Assembly: GCA_032622095.1 (NCBI GenBank) | Contig: CP136069.1 | Coordinates: forward strand, 18,241,326-18,305,325 | Length of the DNA stretch: 64,000 nucleotides | Origin: Siphonodentalium dalli | Taxonomy: Eukaryota > Mollusca > Scaphopoda > Gadilida > Siphonodentaliidae | Direction of reading: 5' to 3' | Part shown: in pieces, positions 45,725-57,068 of the stretch | How positions within the stretch are numbered: the first letter of the stretch is position 1 | How the letters are laid out: every line of letters begins with the position of its first letter | Notes under the pieces: generated by a model | What the model saw: the letters and a program-made list of their open reading frames with translations, nothing else | Told to the model about the DNA's origin: nothing | The model's database searches: none | Position numbers and translations under genes: made by a program

Positions 45725-46158
45725 GTGCAGAATGAGGTCCACAGAGGGTGAATTTAGCGACGATATCCCGCATAGTGGGCTAGCATCACCAAATTCACCC
45801 TTTGGGACCTAATTCTGCATGACCTCATCTGCTATGGGAGACATAGGCTCAGATTGAAGTTCCCAAATGGTGAATATTGTGTTGTACACCCATTGGCCTC
45901 GATTATGCCATGTGTCGTCTGTCAGTTTTTGGTATATAGAGGAACTAAACTAGAAAATAAATCGAATCTATGTGAAGAAGTTTCTACAGAGATTTGATAA
46001 TAAAGAAACTTTCCAGAGAAGATGATACCTGAGCAGAATGAGGTCCCCAGTGGGTGAATTTACTGATGCTAGCCCGCTTTGCGAGATAGAGTCACTAAAT
46101 TCACCGTCTGGGGACCTAATTCTGCAAATGACAGCCACACTAAACTCAGGCTTGATCA
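45725..46158. mobile_element. Family E hairpin element, copy 3
   Basis: Two hairpins with AATGAGGTCC-type arms lie at about 45729-45818 and 46036-46126, around a spacer with GATTGAAGTTCCCAAATGG. The right end carries GCAAATGACAGCCACACTAA and CAGGCTTG, the inverse of the outer end of the other E copies. The left outer end is missing. Confidence 0.84.
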
Positions 46159-47404
46159 TGTAGAGAATTTTCTAATCCATGACGACTTCCCCCGATCAAA
46201 ATTCGTGGAAGACAATTGTCAAAAGTGTTGTGAAGATCACCAACATGTCACAATGGAATCAATCCATGTCCGGTGATAAAAAAATTCTTTCGAGACCCTC
46301 TCTTTGGGTGGAAAATATGGAGGCTTCTTCGGTCTCGCCCGAATGCAGCAGACAAATTCTTCAATTTGGCGAAACTACTGAACAAAACAACTTTCCAAAA
46401 TAACTTGACATGCTATCAAAGCTACAAAACGAACTTTATTACTTAATGTTCTCTTGTGTAGGTCTATAACTTTTACAGCTGAGGAACCATCTATGGGAGA
46501 CATTACAGTTTTGACATGTTCATCTACTTGGACGGTCCATTTAGAGGTGATTTTCTTGCTATGCTGGTACTCGGGTCATAGGATCCACACTTAACTTTAC
46601 CCATGCAGAGATGCCACAAATTGATAATTTATGTAACATCATCGTATTTCGTGGCTACGTGCAGAATAATGGCAAACAAATATCCTATCTAACATCCACA
46701 CGATTTGTGTTGGCAATAATATTGAACTCTGCCTCACATCCGCTTAGTTGTTCATATAGATATAAACAATTGTGTAGGATATAGGTGCTATTTGTCCATG
46801 TATCTCAATAACTCAATGTAATAAAGAAACCGCCGCTTTTGTTTTCCTTAATTTATTTTATTTATTTCTTCTTCTTTCTTCGAATATACTATCACATTGG
46901 AGTAATTTGTACAGCCACATACTTGTGACATTCATGAGTATATGTCCCAGTAAATAATGATGTTTATGAAATACTCTCACCAGGAGGAGATATTTTTTTT
47001 TTTTTCCTATTTATCTATTTTCTTTTGGCCAAAGGAAATTAAATGTCTGGTTTTGGTTACAACCCGAAAAAATAGGGTCGGTAGGTAGGCTTGAAATTTT
47101 ATTTTTTTTATTATTTTTTTTATTTTTACATATTCTTCTTACTTTTCATGTGGGTATTTTACTAGGCAAGATTGACATAAAACTACTTTTGATTATTTTT
47201 GTATAAAATTTATATTACACAATTCTTTTACTAAGAAATCAACCTATTGTGAGATGACGTAATGTGTTTTTTTGTTCTGTGTTTTATGAAATGTTTTGAA
47301 AACATTACTCAATAGATTTTCTGGAAAACCATGACATTTGTTTTAGGGTAGGGGGTTTAAAATAGGGTATGTAGGGATATCCAAACCTCAAACCCTGAAG
47401 GGAG
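46159..47404. other. Long gap without identified gene
   Basis: T-rich tracts lie at 46989-47003 and 47100-47130. A pair of phrases, AAAATAGGGTCGGTAGG (47070) and AAAATAGGGTATGTAGGG (47357), hints at a degenerate repeat. No gene is supported. Confidence 0.42.
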
Positions 47405-47574
47405 CCTTTATTGGCTTATACCATAATCGACTTATATCCGATATGTCGTTGGATGGCGCGGGGTCACAGTGAAAACACATATATAAAGAGCGAACATATC
47501 TGCTGCAAATCCTCATGCAAATAGGTTCCTAATGGACGTATTTGATTCTGAAATAGGCCCATAGTGAGCTTATT
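47405..47574. mobile_element. Family D repeat, partial copy 3
   Basis: GATGGCGCGGGGTCACAGTG, AAAACACATATATAAAGAGCG and GTATTTGATTCTGAAATAGG match the shared C/D scaffold. The copy is short and runs straight into MITE A copy 5. Confidence 0.7.
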
Positions 47575-47578
47575 TTAA

Positions 47579-47970
47579 CCCTTTACCCAACAGAAGGGCC
47601 CTGTGCCAATGTATTCTCTTATATATGCGAGTCGACCATAGGTCGCCTCGCATATATAAGAGAATGCATTGGCTTAACACATTAAAAATTATAAAATTGT
47701 TAAAGAATGTAAGAAAAAATGGTAAAAAGTGTTAGAAAAAGATTTTTTTTAGGCCAATGCATTCTCTTATATATGCGAGGCGACCCATGGTCGACTCGCA
47801 TATATAAGAGAATGCATTGGCACAGGGCATAACTGTAACTATCACAATGTGGTCAAGGAGCCGGTTCCAATGATATCCATATTTGTATGGTTCTATGGAG
47901 ACAGACCGAAGATATTTTAGGCTGTTGAAGCTTTATTTGGCCGGTTTTGGTCGGTTTGTTGGGTAAAGGG
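47579..47970 (-). mobile_element. MITE family A, copy 5
   Basis: Inverted orientation. TTAA stands at 47575-47578 and 47971-47974. Both hairpins and the spacer are intact. Confidence 0.92.
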
Positions 47971-48435
47971 TTAAGTTAGTTTTGTTAAAATCAAACTTTT
48001 GAAAAACTAACGACGTTATAACCTCCGCCAGGGTATCCCGAGTCACCCACCACTCACAATTTGATTGAAACCGTGCAGCAGTCTGAGAGAGAAATCCGGA
48101 CAGACGGATTATATGTTTAAGTGTATAGTGGTTTACGAGCTCAGGTCCGTCCATATTAACCGCTTAAACGAGGCATCAAAAAGTGCACCAACGAAAGAGG
48201 TTAAAGAGCTACTTTGAATATTAATATTAGCATACCACATATACAACATATATTACCTCTGTAAACTCTGTTATTAGTAATTTGATGTGGGTATGTTTAT
48301 GTGTTATGTAAACTCCTAAGTACTGGAGAAAAAGAAAAACTATTTGCAGATATATTATGAACGTCCAGGGTTAGTGAGCTTAAGGTACATCCTTCGTGTA
48401 AGAATACACGAAACCACCCTCCATTCTCCATATGT
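47971..48435. other. Gap without identified gene
   Basis: No supported feature. Confidence 0.42.
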
Positions 48436-48526
48436 GTTAGGGTTAGGGTTAGGGATAGAGTTAGTGTTAGTGTTAGGGTTAGGGCTACGGTTTGGGCTAC
48501 GGTTAGGGTTAGAGTTAAGGTTAGTG
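48436..48526. repeat. Interstitial TTAGGG-like tract
   Basis: Runs of TTAGGG are interspersed with TTAGTG, TTAGAG, CTACGG and TTAAGG over about 90 bp. This is a degenerate version of the usual animal telomere repeat, which molluscs also use. Confidence 0.85.
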
Positions 48527-48988
48527 TATGCTTACATACCGAGCTTACGCCCTCAATCCTTGTCCTTGAATGCAAGGACAGTGTGGACATAAATTTTGTC
48601 CGCACTTTTGTGGTTTTTAGAAAGTTGTGTTAGAATGATTTAAAGACCACAAGCAACAGGTGATATGGCAAAAAAACTAAACGGTTTAAGGGCTTAAGCT
48701 CTTAAACCCAAAAAACCCTAAACCACAGTCCAAACCCCATTCACCAATTTCGTTGGCGCGGACGGACAGACAGGTCCTACTCTTTGATATTAATGAATTA
48801 TTGTAAATGGTTTTGGGTTTTTGTATAAATCTTCAACATGACGTTGTTGCAGACATTGTACCCGCAAAGCATAACTTTTAATGGGTGCTCAATTGAATTT
48901 AGTCGATGTTGCTTCAGCAATGGATTAAATTTGATTATTGATGGGTTATATGCACGGATGATTAAAATTGATTATTGATGGGTTATAT
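48527..48988. other. Gap with one short duplication
   Basis: TTGATTATTGATGGGTTATATG and CACGGATG are duplicated at about 48930 and 48968, at the left border of the family F element. Nothing coding was noted. Confidence 0.6.
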
Positions 48989-49349
48989 GCACGGATGGCC
49001 TTCGCGGTGGGTATGATGTTAAAATAGTCACACCCGTTAACAGTGCCATAAAAAGCATAAAAAGAAAGAATATTAATATATAAATATATTCTAAAACCAA
49101 TCATAAATATCGTGTAAATAGTATGTTATTTTCAAGTTTGTACGTTTTATTATGTAAACAAAAGCCCGACTCTGCCACATTTTTGGCTATTGTTTGCATA
49201 ACAAAGCGTACTAACTTGACAATAACATACTATTTACGCGATATTTATGGTTGGTATAAGAACAAGGTCTATCTATATTTTAATATTCTTTCTGTTATGA
49301 CGGAAGTGATTATTTTAACAGCAATACCCACCGCGAAGGACATCCGTGC
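48989..49349. mobile_element. Foldback MITE family F, copy 2
   Basis: GCACGGATGGCCTTCGCGG and its inverse bracket the copy, with CGTGTAAATAGTATGTTATT arms around a loop containing TTTTGGCTATTGTTTGC. It is homologous along its whole length to 23759-24125. Confidence 0.88.
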
Positions 49350-49480
49350 ATTTAACATTGAATTCTAATGGATTAAAATTGATTACTGGTGGATTAAATT
49401 TGATTGATATATCCAGAAGATAACAAAAGCTATGATGACATCGTCACGCAATGGATAACTTAATCCTCAACAAATGCAAA

Positions 49481-49871
49481 CCTGGATATAGTGTGTCTGA
49501 TATTTTTCAGAATGAGGTCCAGAGATGGTGCATTTAATGAAGCTATCCCACACAGCGGGCTAACGTCACCAAATTCACCCTCTGTGAATTTCCTTATGCT
49601 GCGGCCCTCAACTGATATGGGAGACCCAGGATCAGATTGAAGTTGCTGATGTTCACACATTATTCAACTCGATTATTCATTTTTATCTTCTTCAATTTAG
49701 GGGATATAGAAGCTGAAGAAAGGAAAAAAGTAACTAAAAAATAATGTTAATTTGAGATTATAGATACTTTTTGGAAGATGCGGCCTAGGCACAATGAAGT
49801 CCATAGAGGGTGAATTTTGTGATGCTAGCCCGTTATGTCGGTAGAATCACTAATCTCACCCTCTGGTCAGG
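49481..49871. mobile_element. Family E hairpin element, copy 4
   Basis: CCTGGATATAGTGTGTCTGA and CAGAATGAGGTCCAGAG lead into the first hairpin. The second lies at about 49796-49865 with AGAGGGTGAATTTTGTGATG. The copy is more diverged than the others. Confidence 0.75.
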
Positions 49872-49875
49872 CCAT

Positions 49876-50172
49876 GTACACGGGTGTAGATATCAAACAA
49901 TATGTGATCCTCCGTAGGATAGGGTATCATATAATATGTGATCATCGTCTCAGGAGTCACTCGTGGCTCAATGAAGGCAGGATCATATATCAAAATGAGA
50001 GGATATGGTGATCCCATGAAAAGGGGATCACCATATCCTCTCATTTTGATATGTGATCCTAAAATAAGAAAATATTTTTATTAACTAAATAACGGAAATA
50101 TTTGAAGAAGTGTTTTAAAGAGTGTTTTATCCTCCGTAGGATCAGATATCGTTTATAGTCTACACTCGTGCG
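49876..50172. mobile_element. Hairpin MITE family K
   Basis: The left arm ACACGGGTGTAGATATCAAA and GTGATCCTCCGTAGGATA is mirrored on the right by TATCCTCCGTAGGATC and GTCTACACTCGTG. A nearly perfect hairpin of about 37-bp arms (AGGATCAT-ATCAAAATGAGA onward) lies at 49979-50060 with an 8-nt loop. Confidence 0.85.
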
Positions 50173-50784
50173 AATTAGGTGCTCTGGTGACGTTGCTGAT
50201 GTCAAGACACACTATATCGAGGTTTGTATGTGTGATGGATTAAGTGAGCCATCGCGTGACGATGTCATGATACCAACCAGCGATCAATGTTAATCTATCA
50301 GTGGCCTAATTATCTTAGGCGTGACGTGAATGTCAATGGTGGCGCGTGACTCAGTGGCTATTATGGGAAAGAGTGGGCTATTTTCAATAAAACCAAGACG
50401 TCACATTTTGTAAATCGTCTGGAATGGTTTAGTTTTCACGTTGACCTTTCTCTGCCTTTCCTGACGGATGGAATGATGTAGTGGGTTAGGTTTAATATGT
50501 GACTCTCCAAATCAGTGCAATGCAGATGCAGGAAGAGTAGTTTGGTTATTGGAATTTGAACTTTGACCCGGAATTGATCTCTATATCCTGGAGGTGATTT
50601 TGAACTTTTACACCCGGGTGCCAGTTTTAACCCGAATTTACCTCTGACCCAGACGTGAAATATGATCCAATGTGGCGCCAATATTCAGCTCGACCATTTT
50701 ATGTCCATATCACCATTTAAAATCATCTCTAACTATTTGTATATTCTATCAAAATAAACCCCTTTTTAATTCCATCATCGTCTG
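50173..50784. other. Gap without identified gene
   Basis: No supported feature. Confidence 0.42.
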
Positions 50785-52351
50785 TAGCTCAACTTGGATA
50801 GGGGGAACTTCATGTGTTACAGTCAACAGAACGATCAGGAATGCGGAAAGTTAAAGTCTAAGTAACACTAGATATCAACATGAAGAAATATACATGCATA
50901 TAAAGTAAAATCCAAGATGGTCGCTTGTGAGCATGTTTTCCAATATATTGTTTTTAATTGATGGCTCCCAGCTAGTGGTCACCCCGGAGATCAATATGAA
51001 GATTGGTGCCGAACGGATGAGGGATCTAGTCTGTATGTTGTGGCAAAGGATTTAGTCATGCAAAGAGTAAAATCCAAGATGGCCGCTGGCAGCCATATTT
51101 GTCATCAAAATTCGGTGGAAAAAAATTAATACATCCCATCTAGTGGTCACCTAAAAGATCCATATGAAGTTTGGTGACGAGCGGACGAGGGATATTGTCT
51201 GTATGGTGTACCAAAGGATTTAGTCATGCAAAGAGTAAAATCCCAGATGGCTGCTGAAATTCGGTCAAAATAGTAGGCTCCCATCCAGAGGTAACCCCAT
51301 ATGAAGTTTGGTGACGATCGGATGAGAGATGTTGCGTGTAGGGTGTGCCGAATGATTTAGTTATACAAAGTACATTCCAAGGCCGGCCATGTTTTTCAAC
51401 GAATTTCGGTTAAAATATGAAATTTGGTGATGATCGGATGAGGGATGTAGTCTCTATGGTGAGCCAAAGGATTTAGTTAAGCAAAGAGTAAAATGCAAGA
51501 TGGCTGCCGGCTGCCATGTTTTTCATCGAAAATCCTTCAAATTCGATAGCTCCCATCTAGAGGAGATTCTAAACATGCCTGTAAATTTTCAAAAGATTTA
51601 TCCAATAAATGCGGGCTGCATATGCCGATGGATTCAAATTTGAAATCCAAGATGGCTGCTGGCGGCCATGTTTTTTAACTAATTTCGGTCAAAATAGGAG
51701 GCTCTCATCCAGAGGTCACCCCGATGATCCATATGAAGTTTGGTGATGATCGAATGTGGGAGTTGGCGTGTAGGGTGTTCCAAATGATTTAATTATACAA
51801 AGAGTAAAATTCAAGGTGGCCACTGGGGACCATGTTTTTCAATGAAATTCGGTAAATTTTATGGCACCCATCTAGAGGTCACCCCGAAGATCCATATGAT
51901 GTTTGGTAGTGATCGGATGAGGAATGTGGTCTATAGGGTGTGTCAAATGATTCAGTCATGCAAAGAGTAAAATCCAAGATGGCTACCGGCGGCCATGTTT
52001 TTAAACAAATTTCTATCAAAATAGGAGACTCCAATCTAGAGGTCACCTCGAAGATCCGTATCAAGTTTGGTTACGATCGGACGTGAGGTGTGGGCTGCAG
52101 GGTGTGCCGATTAATTCAAATTTGAAATCCAAGATGGCTGCAGACGGCCATGTTTTTAACGAATTTCGGTCAGTTCCGGTCACTCGGAAGATCCATGTGA
52201 AGTTTGGTGACGATCGGATGAGAGATGTGACCTGTAGGGTGTGCTAATGGGAAATCTTGACAGACGTGCGGACGAACACCCCGACGCACGGACGGACGAC
52301 GGACGCCAACACATGGCAATAGCTCAAACTTGACTTTGTCAAGTTGAGCTA
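50785..52351 (+). repeat. Diverged tandem element of about 170-bp units
   Basis: Eight or nine units contain AAATCCAAGATGGC, GCCATGTTTTTCAACGAATT, GAGGTCACCCCGAAGATCC and GAAGTTTGGTGACGATCGGA. The array ends with a GGACGGACGACGGACG tail and a palindrome AGCTCAAACTTGAC-TTTGTCAAGTTGAGCT. TAGCTCAACTTG at 50785 and CAAGTTGAGCTA at 52340 form terminal inverted repeats. Similar tails are familiar from invertebrate dispersed repeats. Confidence 0.85.
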
Positions 52352-52983
52352 AAAATGGGTCACGAAGTGCTGCTCATTTTTACATTTGTTAACTCATCGT
52401 CGGGCAGAATAAAAAGTAGTTCTCGAATCGTTTGACGATTCGTATCTTATTCCGGGTCGATATATCGTACACGAATTAAAGATGAAGGAAAATACAAAGT
52501 GCCCTCACATGAAGCCAGATCAAACAACGTGAGGGTTTACAGTATTGATGTAACGAAGCCTGTACAGGGGCTATCGAACAGATATTAAACGTCTTATAGA
52601 GAGCAATCAATCTGCTAAAGTCAACAAAGTACAGACATTATACAGTACGTCTTCATTGAGAGGGTGGTCAATTACGATTAGCCTATGGACACGGTCAGGC
52701 GTACTGGCTTCATGTCTTCTAAAATAAACAATCAGTCTTTTTATGGCCAATGATTTGGTTTATTTTCAATTTTTTTTTCTCATTCCCAGGCTATCACGTA
52801 CCGTGGTCTTTAACATAAGGTGATCGCAAGTTTAGCATAAATCCAGCCAAAAATGGCAAGAAATTTTCAATATAGAATTTCTCTGAATCTATCTATCAGC
52901 AACTTCATTGTATATATAATCTGAGCAATTATTAAGATACGATAAAAACAATGCATTTAAATACATTTGAGAGGTTGAAAATA
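52352..52983. other. Gap; possible 3' UTR of the minus-strand exon
   Basis: Positions 52765-52983 may be 3' UTR of the membrane-protein exon. The remaining part shows no feature apart from a short T run near 52770. Confidence 0.45.
52759..52764 (-). terminator. Polyadenylation signal AATAAA
   Basis: The hexamer AATAAA on the minus strand lies about 220 bp downstream of the stop codon of the 52984-53187 exon. An A-rich stretch precedes it on the same strand. Its pairing with that exon is inference. Confidence 0.4.
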
Positions 52984-53187
52984 TTATTTAATTTCACACA
53001 ACACTCCTAGCACCAAATAGCTTATTGCCTTGGCTCTTTGAGAGGATGCTTCATTTGTATCATTAAGTTGAGTTAGATTTTTAATTGCATAATATAGCAT
53101 CATACCCCCATATATTATAATGAAGAATAAAGCAGTCACAAATATTACAGCCCAATTAAAACAAATGTTGATATATAATGTGATCCA
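52984..53187 (-). CDS. Terminal exon of a small membrane protein, CD225-like
   Basis: On the minus strand the pyrimidine-rich TTGCTCCCTCTTGAG acceptor precedes TGG at 53187. The frame runs 67 codons to a TAA at 52984-52986. A strongly hydrophobic segment (WAVIFVTALFFIIIYGGMML) is followed by a polar loop (YYAIKNLTQLNDTNEASSQR) and a second hydrophobic tail (AKAISYLVLGVL). Two membrane segments separated by a loop with N-D-x-x-x-A and a closing AKxIS resemble CD225/dispanin (IFITM-like) proteins. The usual small-residue motif of the first segment is not obvious. An AATAAA follows at a plausible distance. Upstream exons were not identified. The exon looks real; the family call is weak. Confidence 0.42.
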   Translation of the reverse strand, partial: WITLYINICFNWAVIFVTALFFIIIYGGMMLYYAIKNLTQLNDTNEASSQRAKAISYLVLGVLCEIK

Positions 53188-54165
53188 CTCAAGAGGGAGC
53201 AATCAATTGGAATTAAGCCACATTGTTAAGATATATATATGGTGGTCAGCTTTAACTTGGTTATGAACAGAAGTTCTTGGTACCGGAAAAAGTGAAATTT
53301 TAAATAGTGTTCATGCCATAAAAGTAAAGTAAATGAGGTTATAATACCCGATGATTCGATGGTTCTTAAATATTGTGTCACAATAATCGCTTGTACCAAA
53401 TTTCATAAAGAAATTCCTGATAGATTTTGATAAAACATCCATTTTGAAATATCAGGAAATTTGGGTAAAACATGCGTCTAACCCTTAAATTACAATCTAC
53501 GCCACAGTCGAACCAGAACCAAACCAAGGGTTCTATGTCCGAGAAATATCATTTCGACCCCCACCAACCGCCCTCCCCCCGGTTTGATGTGAAATGTTCT
53601 TATTATAATTGCTGTCAAACTGCTGGACATATTCCACCTAACCCCCCTCTTGTGGCTTTTTTAACTAATGCTCATTTCACACCAAAATTCTGATTTTATC
53701 TAAAACAACAAATTTGACAAAAGCTGCCTTAAACGACTCACAATCTTTAGTGGTCATAACAAACCTATCGCTCATGTCACGTTCTGGTGATTGTATAATA
53801 ACCAAAATGAATACATGGAATGTTCATATATTCAATTCAATTTAATTTTAATGATATATTCGTCGTCATTTTGACATATAGAGTGGTATATACAAAATGT
53901 TACAATTTCGAAATAGTATGGATTATGTATGCGTGCAGTATAAATACACGACGATATAATATGGCTTACATGTATGGTGTCAGTAATCAGAGGGTTTGTG
54001 TCGGTTTGGTATATGGTTTTTGGTATGCCTCAGGAGTTCATCGTTATTGGTTGTGCTTTCTTAATAAATAGAGCAAGATTAGTAAGCGTTCAGTACCGCT
54101 ATTAAATAGGTCGGTTAGCTTCAATGTGTTGTGGTCTTTTATTGCAATATGGCTTTACATATCTT
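53188..54165. other. Gap without identified gene
   Basis: A 73-codon plus-strand frame at 53472-53693 is proline-rich (PHQPPSPRF, HIPPNPPL) but lies on the strand opposite the neighbouring exon and has no start or splice context. Nothing else is supported. Confidence 0.4.
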
Positions 54166-54171
54166 GATCTC

Positions 54172-55345
54172 AGCTATTTCATGTTCCCATTGCTTGATAT
54201 TCCATGTTTCCATTGCTTGATATTCCATGTTCCCATTGCTTGATATTCCATGTTCCCATTGCATGATATTCCATGTTCCCATTACTTGATATTCCATGTT
54301 CCCATTGCTTGATATTCCATGTTCCCATTGCTTGATATTCCATGTTCCCATTGCTTGATATTTCATGTTCCCATTGCTTGATATTCCATGTTCCCATTGC
54401 TTGATATTCCATGTTCCCATTGCTTGATATTCCATGTTCCCATTGCTTGATATTCCATGTTCACATTGCTTGATATTCCATGTTCCCATTGCTTAATATT
54501 CCATGTTCACATTGCTTGATATTCCATGTTCACATTGCTTGATATTCCATGTTCCCATTGCTTGATAGTCCATGTTCCCATTGCTTGATATTCCATGTTC
54601 ACATTGCTTGATATTCCATGTTCCCTTTGCTTGATATTCCATGTTCCCATTTCTTGATATTCCATGTTCCCTTTGCTTGATATTCCATGTTCCCTTTGCT
54701 TGATATTCCATGTTCCCATTGCTTGATATTCCATGTTCCCTTTGCTTGATATTCCATGTTCCCTTTGCTTGATATTCCATGTTCCCATTGCTTGATATTC
54801 CATGTTCCCATTGCTTGATATTCCATGTTCCCATTTCTTGATATTACATGTTCCATTTGCTTGATATTCCATGTTCCCTTTGCTTGATATTCCATGTTCC
54901 CTTTGCTTGATATCCATGTTCCCATTGCTTGATATTCTATGTTCCCATTGCTTGATATTCCATGTTCCCATTGCTTGATATTCCATGTTCCCATTGCATG
55001 ATATTCCATGTTCCCATTGCTTGATATTCCATGTTCCCATTGCATGATATTCCATGTTCCCATTGCTTGATATTCCATGTTCCCATTGCTTGATATTCCA
55101 TGTTCCCATTGCTTGATATTCCATGTTCCCATTGCTTGATAGTCCATGTTCCCATTGCATGATATTCCATGTTCCCATTGCTTGATATTCCATGTTCCCA
55201 TTGCATGATATTCCATGTTCCCATTGCTTGATATTCCATGTTCCCATTGCTTGATATTCCATGTTCACATTGCTTGATATTCCATGTTCCCATTACATGA
55301 TATTCCATGTTCACATTGCTTGATAATCCATGTTCCCATTGTTTG
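54172..55345. repeat. 24-bp minisatellite, about 49 copies
   Basis: The unit TTGCTTGATATTCCATGTTC followed by CCAT has frequent single-base variants (CTTT for CATT, GCATG for GCTTG) and a few indels. On the minus strand it stays open in several frames (for example MEYQAMGT and WNIKQWEH) because 24 is divisible by 3. It is a simple repeat, not a protein gene. Confidence 0.97.
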
Positions 55346-55515
55346 ATATTCCAACCAGTAATTAGTTGGGAATTTGTTGTTTTAGACAGATTTTAAACAG
55401 TACCATATATTTTAACTTTTTCAAACCTTAGTGTGGTGTCTAATTATAAAATTACAACAAAATGGGGGTGCACATGTACTGGCCTGGAGTTCAAGGGGGT
55501 GCAGCTGGTCTGAAG
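55346..55515. repeat. Tail of the dispersed CCAACCAGTAATTAG repeat
   Basis: CCAACCAGTAATTAGTTGGG and TTTTAGACAG match 19310-19350. The boundary with the 24-bp array is abrupt. Confidence 0.55.
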
Positions 55516-55867
55516 GGGTCACTGTCATCACGCGACGTGCGGTTGAGTACCCAGCTTAATATTTCGTGCGGTTGAGTACCTCGCTTTACGAAATCTCACA
55601 GCTAGACGAGATTCCAGATATCGCCTGCTAAATTGATTTTATTTTTGGAGATTAACAATGTCCAAAACAAAATGAAAATGCAAGCTGGTGTGACGTCAAG
55701 TCTAAAGACGCAGCGTATCCTTGCAATTAAATCGTTCGGTGGTAGGCCTATGTGAAATATCCTAGCAGTAGCACATCCCAGTCCGAGATTTCGTAAAGCG
55801 CGGTACTCAACCGCACTGATTCGTTAAGGGAGGTACTCAACCGCATGTCGCGTGATGATAGTGACCC
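55516..55867. mobile_element. MITE with GGGTCACTGTCATCACGCG ends
   Basis: GGGTCACTGTCATCACGCGA is mirrored by TCGCGTGATGATAGTGACCC. Inside each end GTGCGGTTGAGTACC occurs twice, as do its inverses, and CTCGCTTTACGAAATCTC mirrors GAGATTTCGTAAAGCGCG. Each arm is about 100 bp. No coding potential is specific to the element. Confidence 0.86.
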
Positions 55868-56247
55868 ATTCAGCTCCTGTTGGTCTACAACACAAAAAGT
55901 AACCACCCAGTCACGCCCAGTCTGCTTCTTAAACTCCCCAATCATGAATATCGTTTTCAGATGCATGGCCATTGTGCTGTGAAATGCTGTGCAAACCAGC
56001 TAGTATATAGCCGATCAATTTTGCACAGATAACTAAACAAAATACACACGTCATATAAAGATATCAGTTCTGTTTAAGCCTACTTCGGGGTTTTATCAAA
56101 TTCGATTTTGTATGCTAAGAATGTCTGGTTGAAAGCATTCGCCTGCCAAGTGGAAGTCGCGAATTTCTTTCAAACACGTGTTGCATAATTCATGTTACGA
56201 TACCGTTATCAATATTCAGATGCTATGACAACAACAAGCATGCATGC
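55868..56247. other. Gap; weak open frame
   Basis: A minus-strand frame (55748-55972) begins in this stretch and enters the MITE. Its part outside the MITE reads MIGEFKKQTGRDWVVTF, which could be an old exon, but no family was recognised. Confidence 0.35.
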
Positions 56248-56642
56248 AAATAGTGTATCTATCATTTGTAGAATGAGGTTCCCAGAGGGTAAATTTAGTT
56301 ACGCTCTCCCACATGGCCAAACTCACCCTCTGCTTAGGTCTCAACTGCTATGGGAGACATAGGGTCAGATTGAAGTTCCCCAGTTGAAGTTGGTGATGTT
56401 CACCCATTATTCACCTAGATTTTTCATTTTATCTTCTGCACATTTGGGGATATAGAAACTTCCCAGGAGGGAAAAAGTAACTAAAAGCAATGTTAATTTG
56501 ATACTCATATACTTCCCAGATGATTAGATCTAAGCAGAATGAGGTCCCAGGTGGTGAATTTTGTTATGCTAGCCCGCTGTAAGTGATAGCGTCACTAAAT
56601 TCACCCTCTGTGGACCTCATTCTGGAAATGACAGACACGCTA
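56248..56642. mobile_element. Family E hairpin element, copy 5
   Basis: ATAGTGTATCTATCATTTG and AGAATGAGGTTCCCAGAGGG start the copy, and GGACCTCATTCTGGAAATG with ACAGACACGCTAT end it. The spacer contains AGATTGAAGTTCCC. Both hairpins are recognisable. Confidence 0.8.
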
Positions 56643-56799
56643 TTTGCCGGCGGGACAACCAATTGTCTTCCAGGAAATAAACTCGTTATTATCGGAAGTA
56701 CATATGTATATTAAAGATGCCCTGTCAAATTTTACACACAAACAAACAACAGTCTGTACGTATTCAATACCAGAAAATAAGTTGGTCGCATTGTGATAA

Positions 56800-56875
56800 T
56801 TATGGTCAGATATAGATCATGTCATGAATCTCTAACGTATAGAGATTCGTGACATGATCTGAGCCAGATATAGGT
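56800..56875. repeat. Palindrome with ATCATGTCATGAATCTC arms
   Basis: AGATCATGTCATGAATCTCT and AGAGATTCGTGACATGATCT face each other across a short loop. The arm resembles the outer end of the foldback element at 3528 (AGATCATGCCATGAATCTTT). Confidence 0.82.
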
Positions 56876-57068
56876 TTTCAAAAGAGGAAATATTCACGCG
56901 TTTTGTAATTTTGTCAGCCTAGCAAAAATTCCAATGATCGTCTATTAAAAAGAGCGTTCACCCTTCCGTCACCCAAAATGATAATGGGTGCGCAATCTGC
57001 TCGATTACACCGGGTAGAGTCTTATCAGGGCTTTTTTTTTGGCATGTGACTAAATCTCGTATTTTTCA
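56876..57068. repeat. Dispersed repeat J fragments
   Basis: TTTTGTCAGCCTAGCAAAAA and AAAGAGCGTTCACCCTTCCG have relatives near 60165 and 60860. GAGCGTTCC with TCTGATATGGTA and CATATGTGCGAA are shared by 58410 and 60015. Element ends are not resolved. Confidence 0.5.

Noticed and set aside
54139-55314. Several minus-strand frames up to 253 codons
   Set aside because: All are translations of the 24-bp minisatellite in different registers.
55748-55972. Minus-strand 74-codon frame as an exon
   Set aside because: Half of it is the inverted end of a MITE; the remaining part matches no family I recognise.
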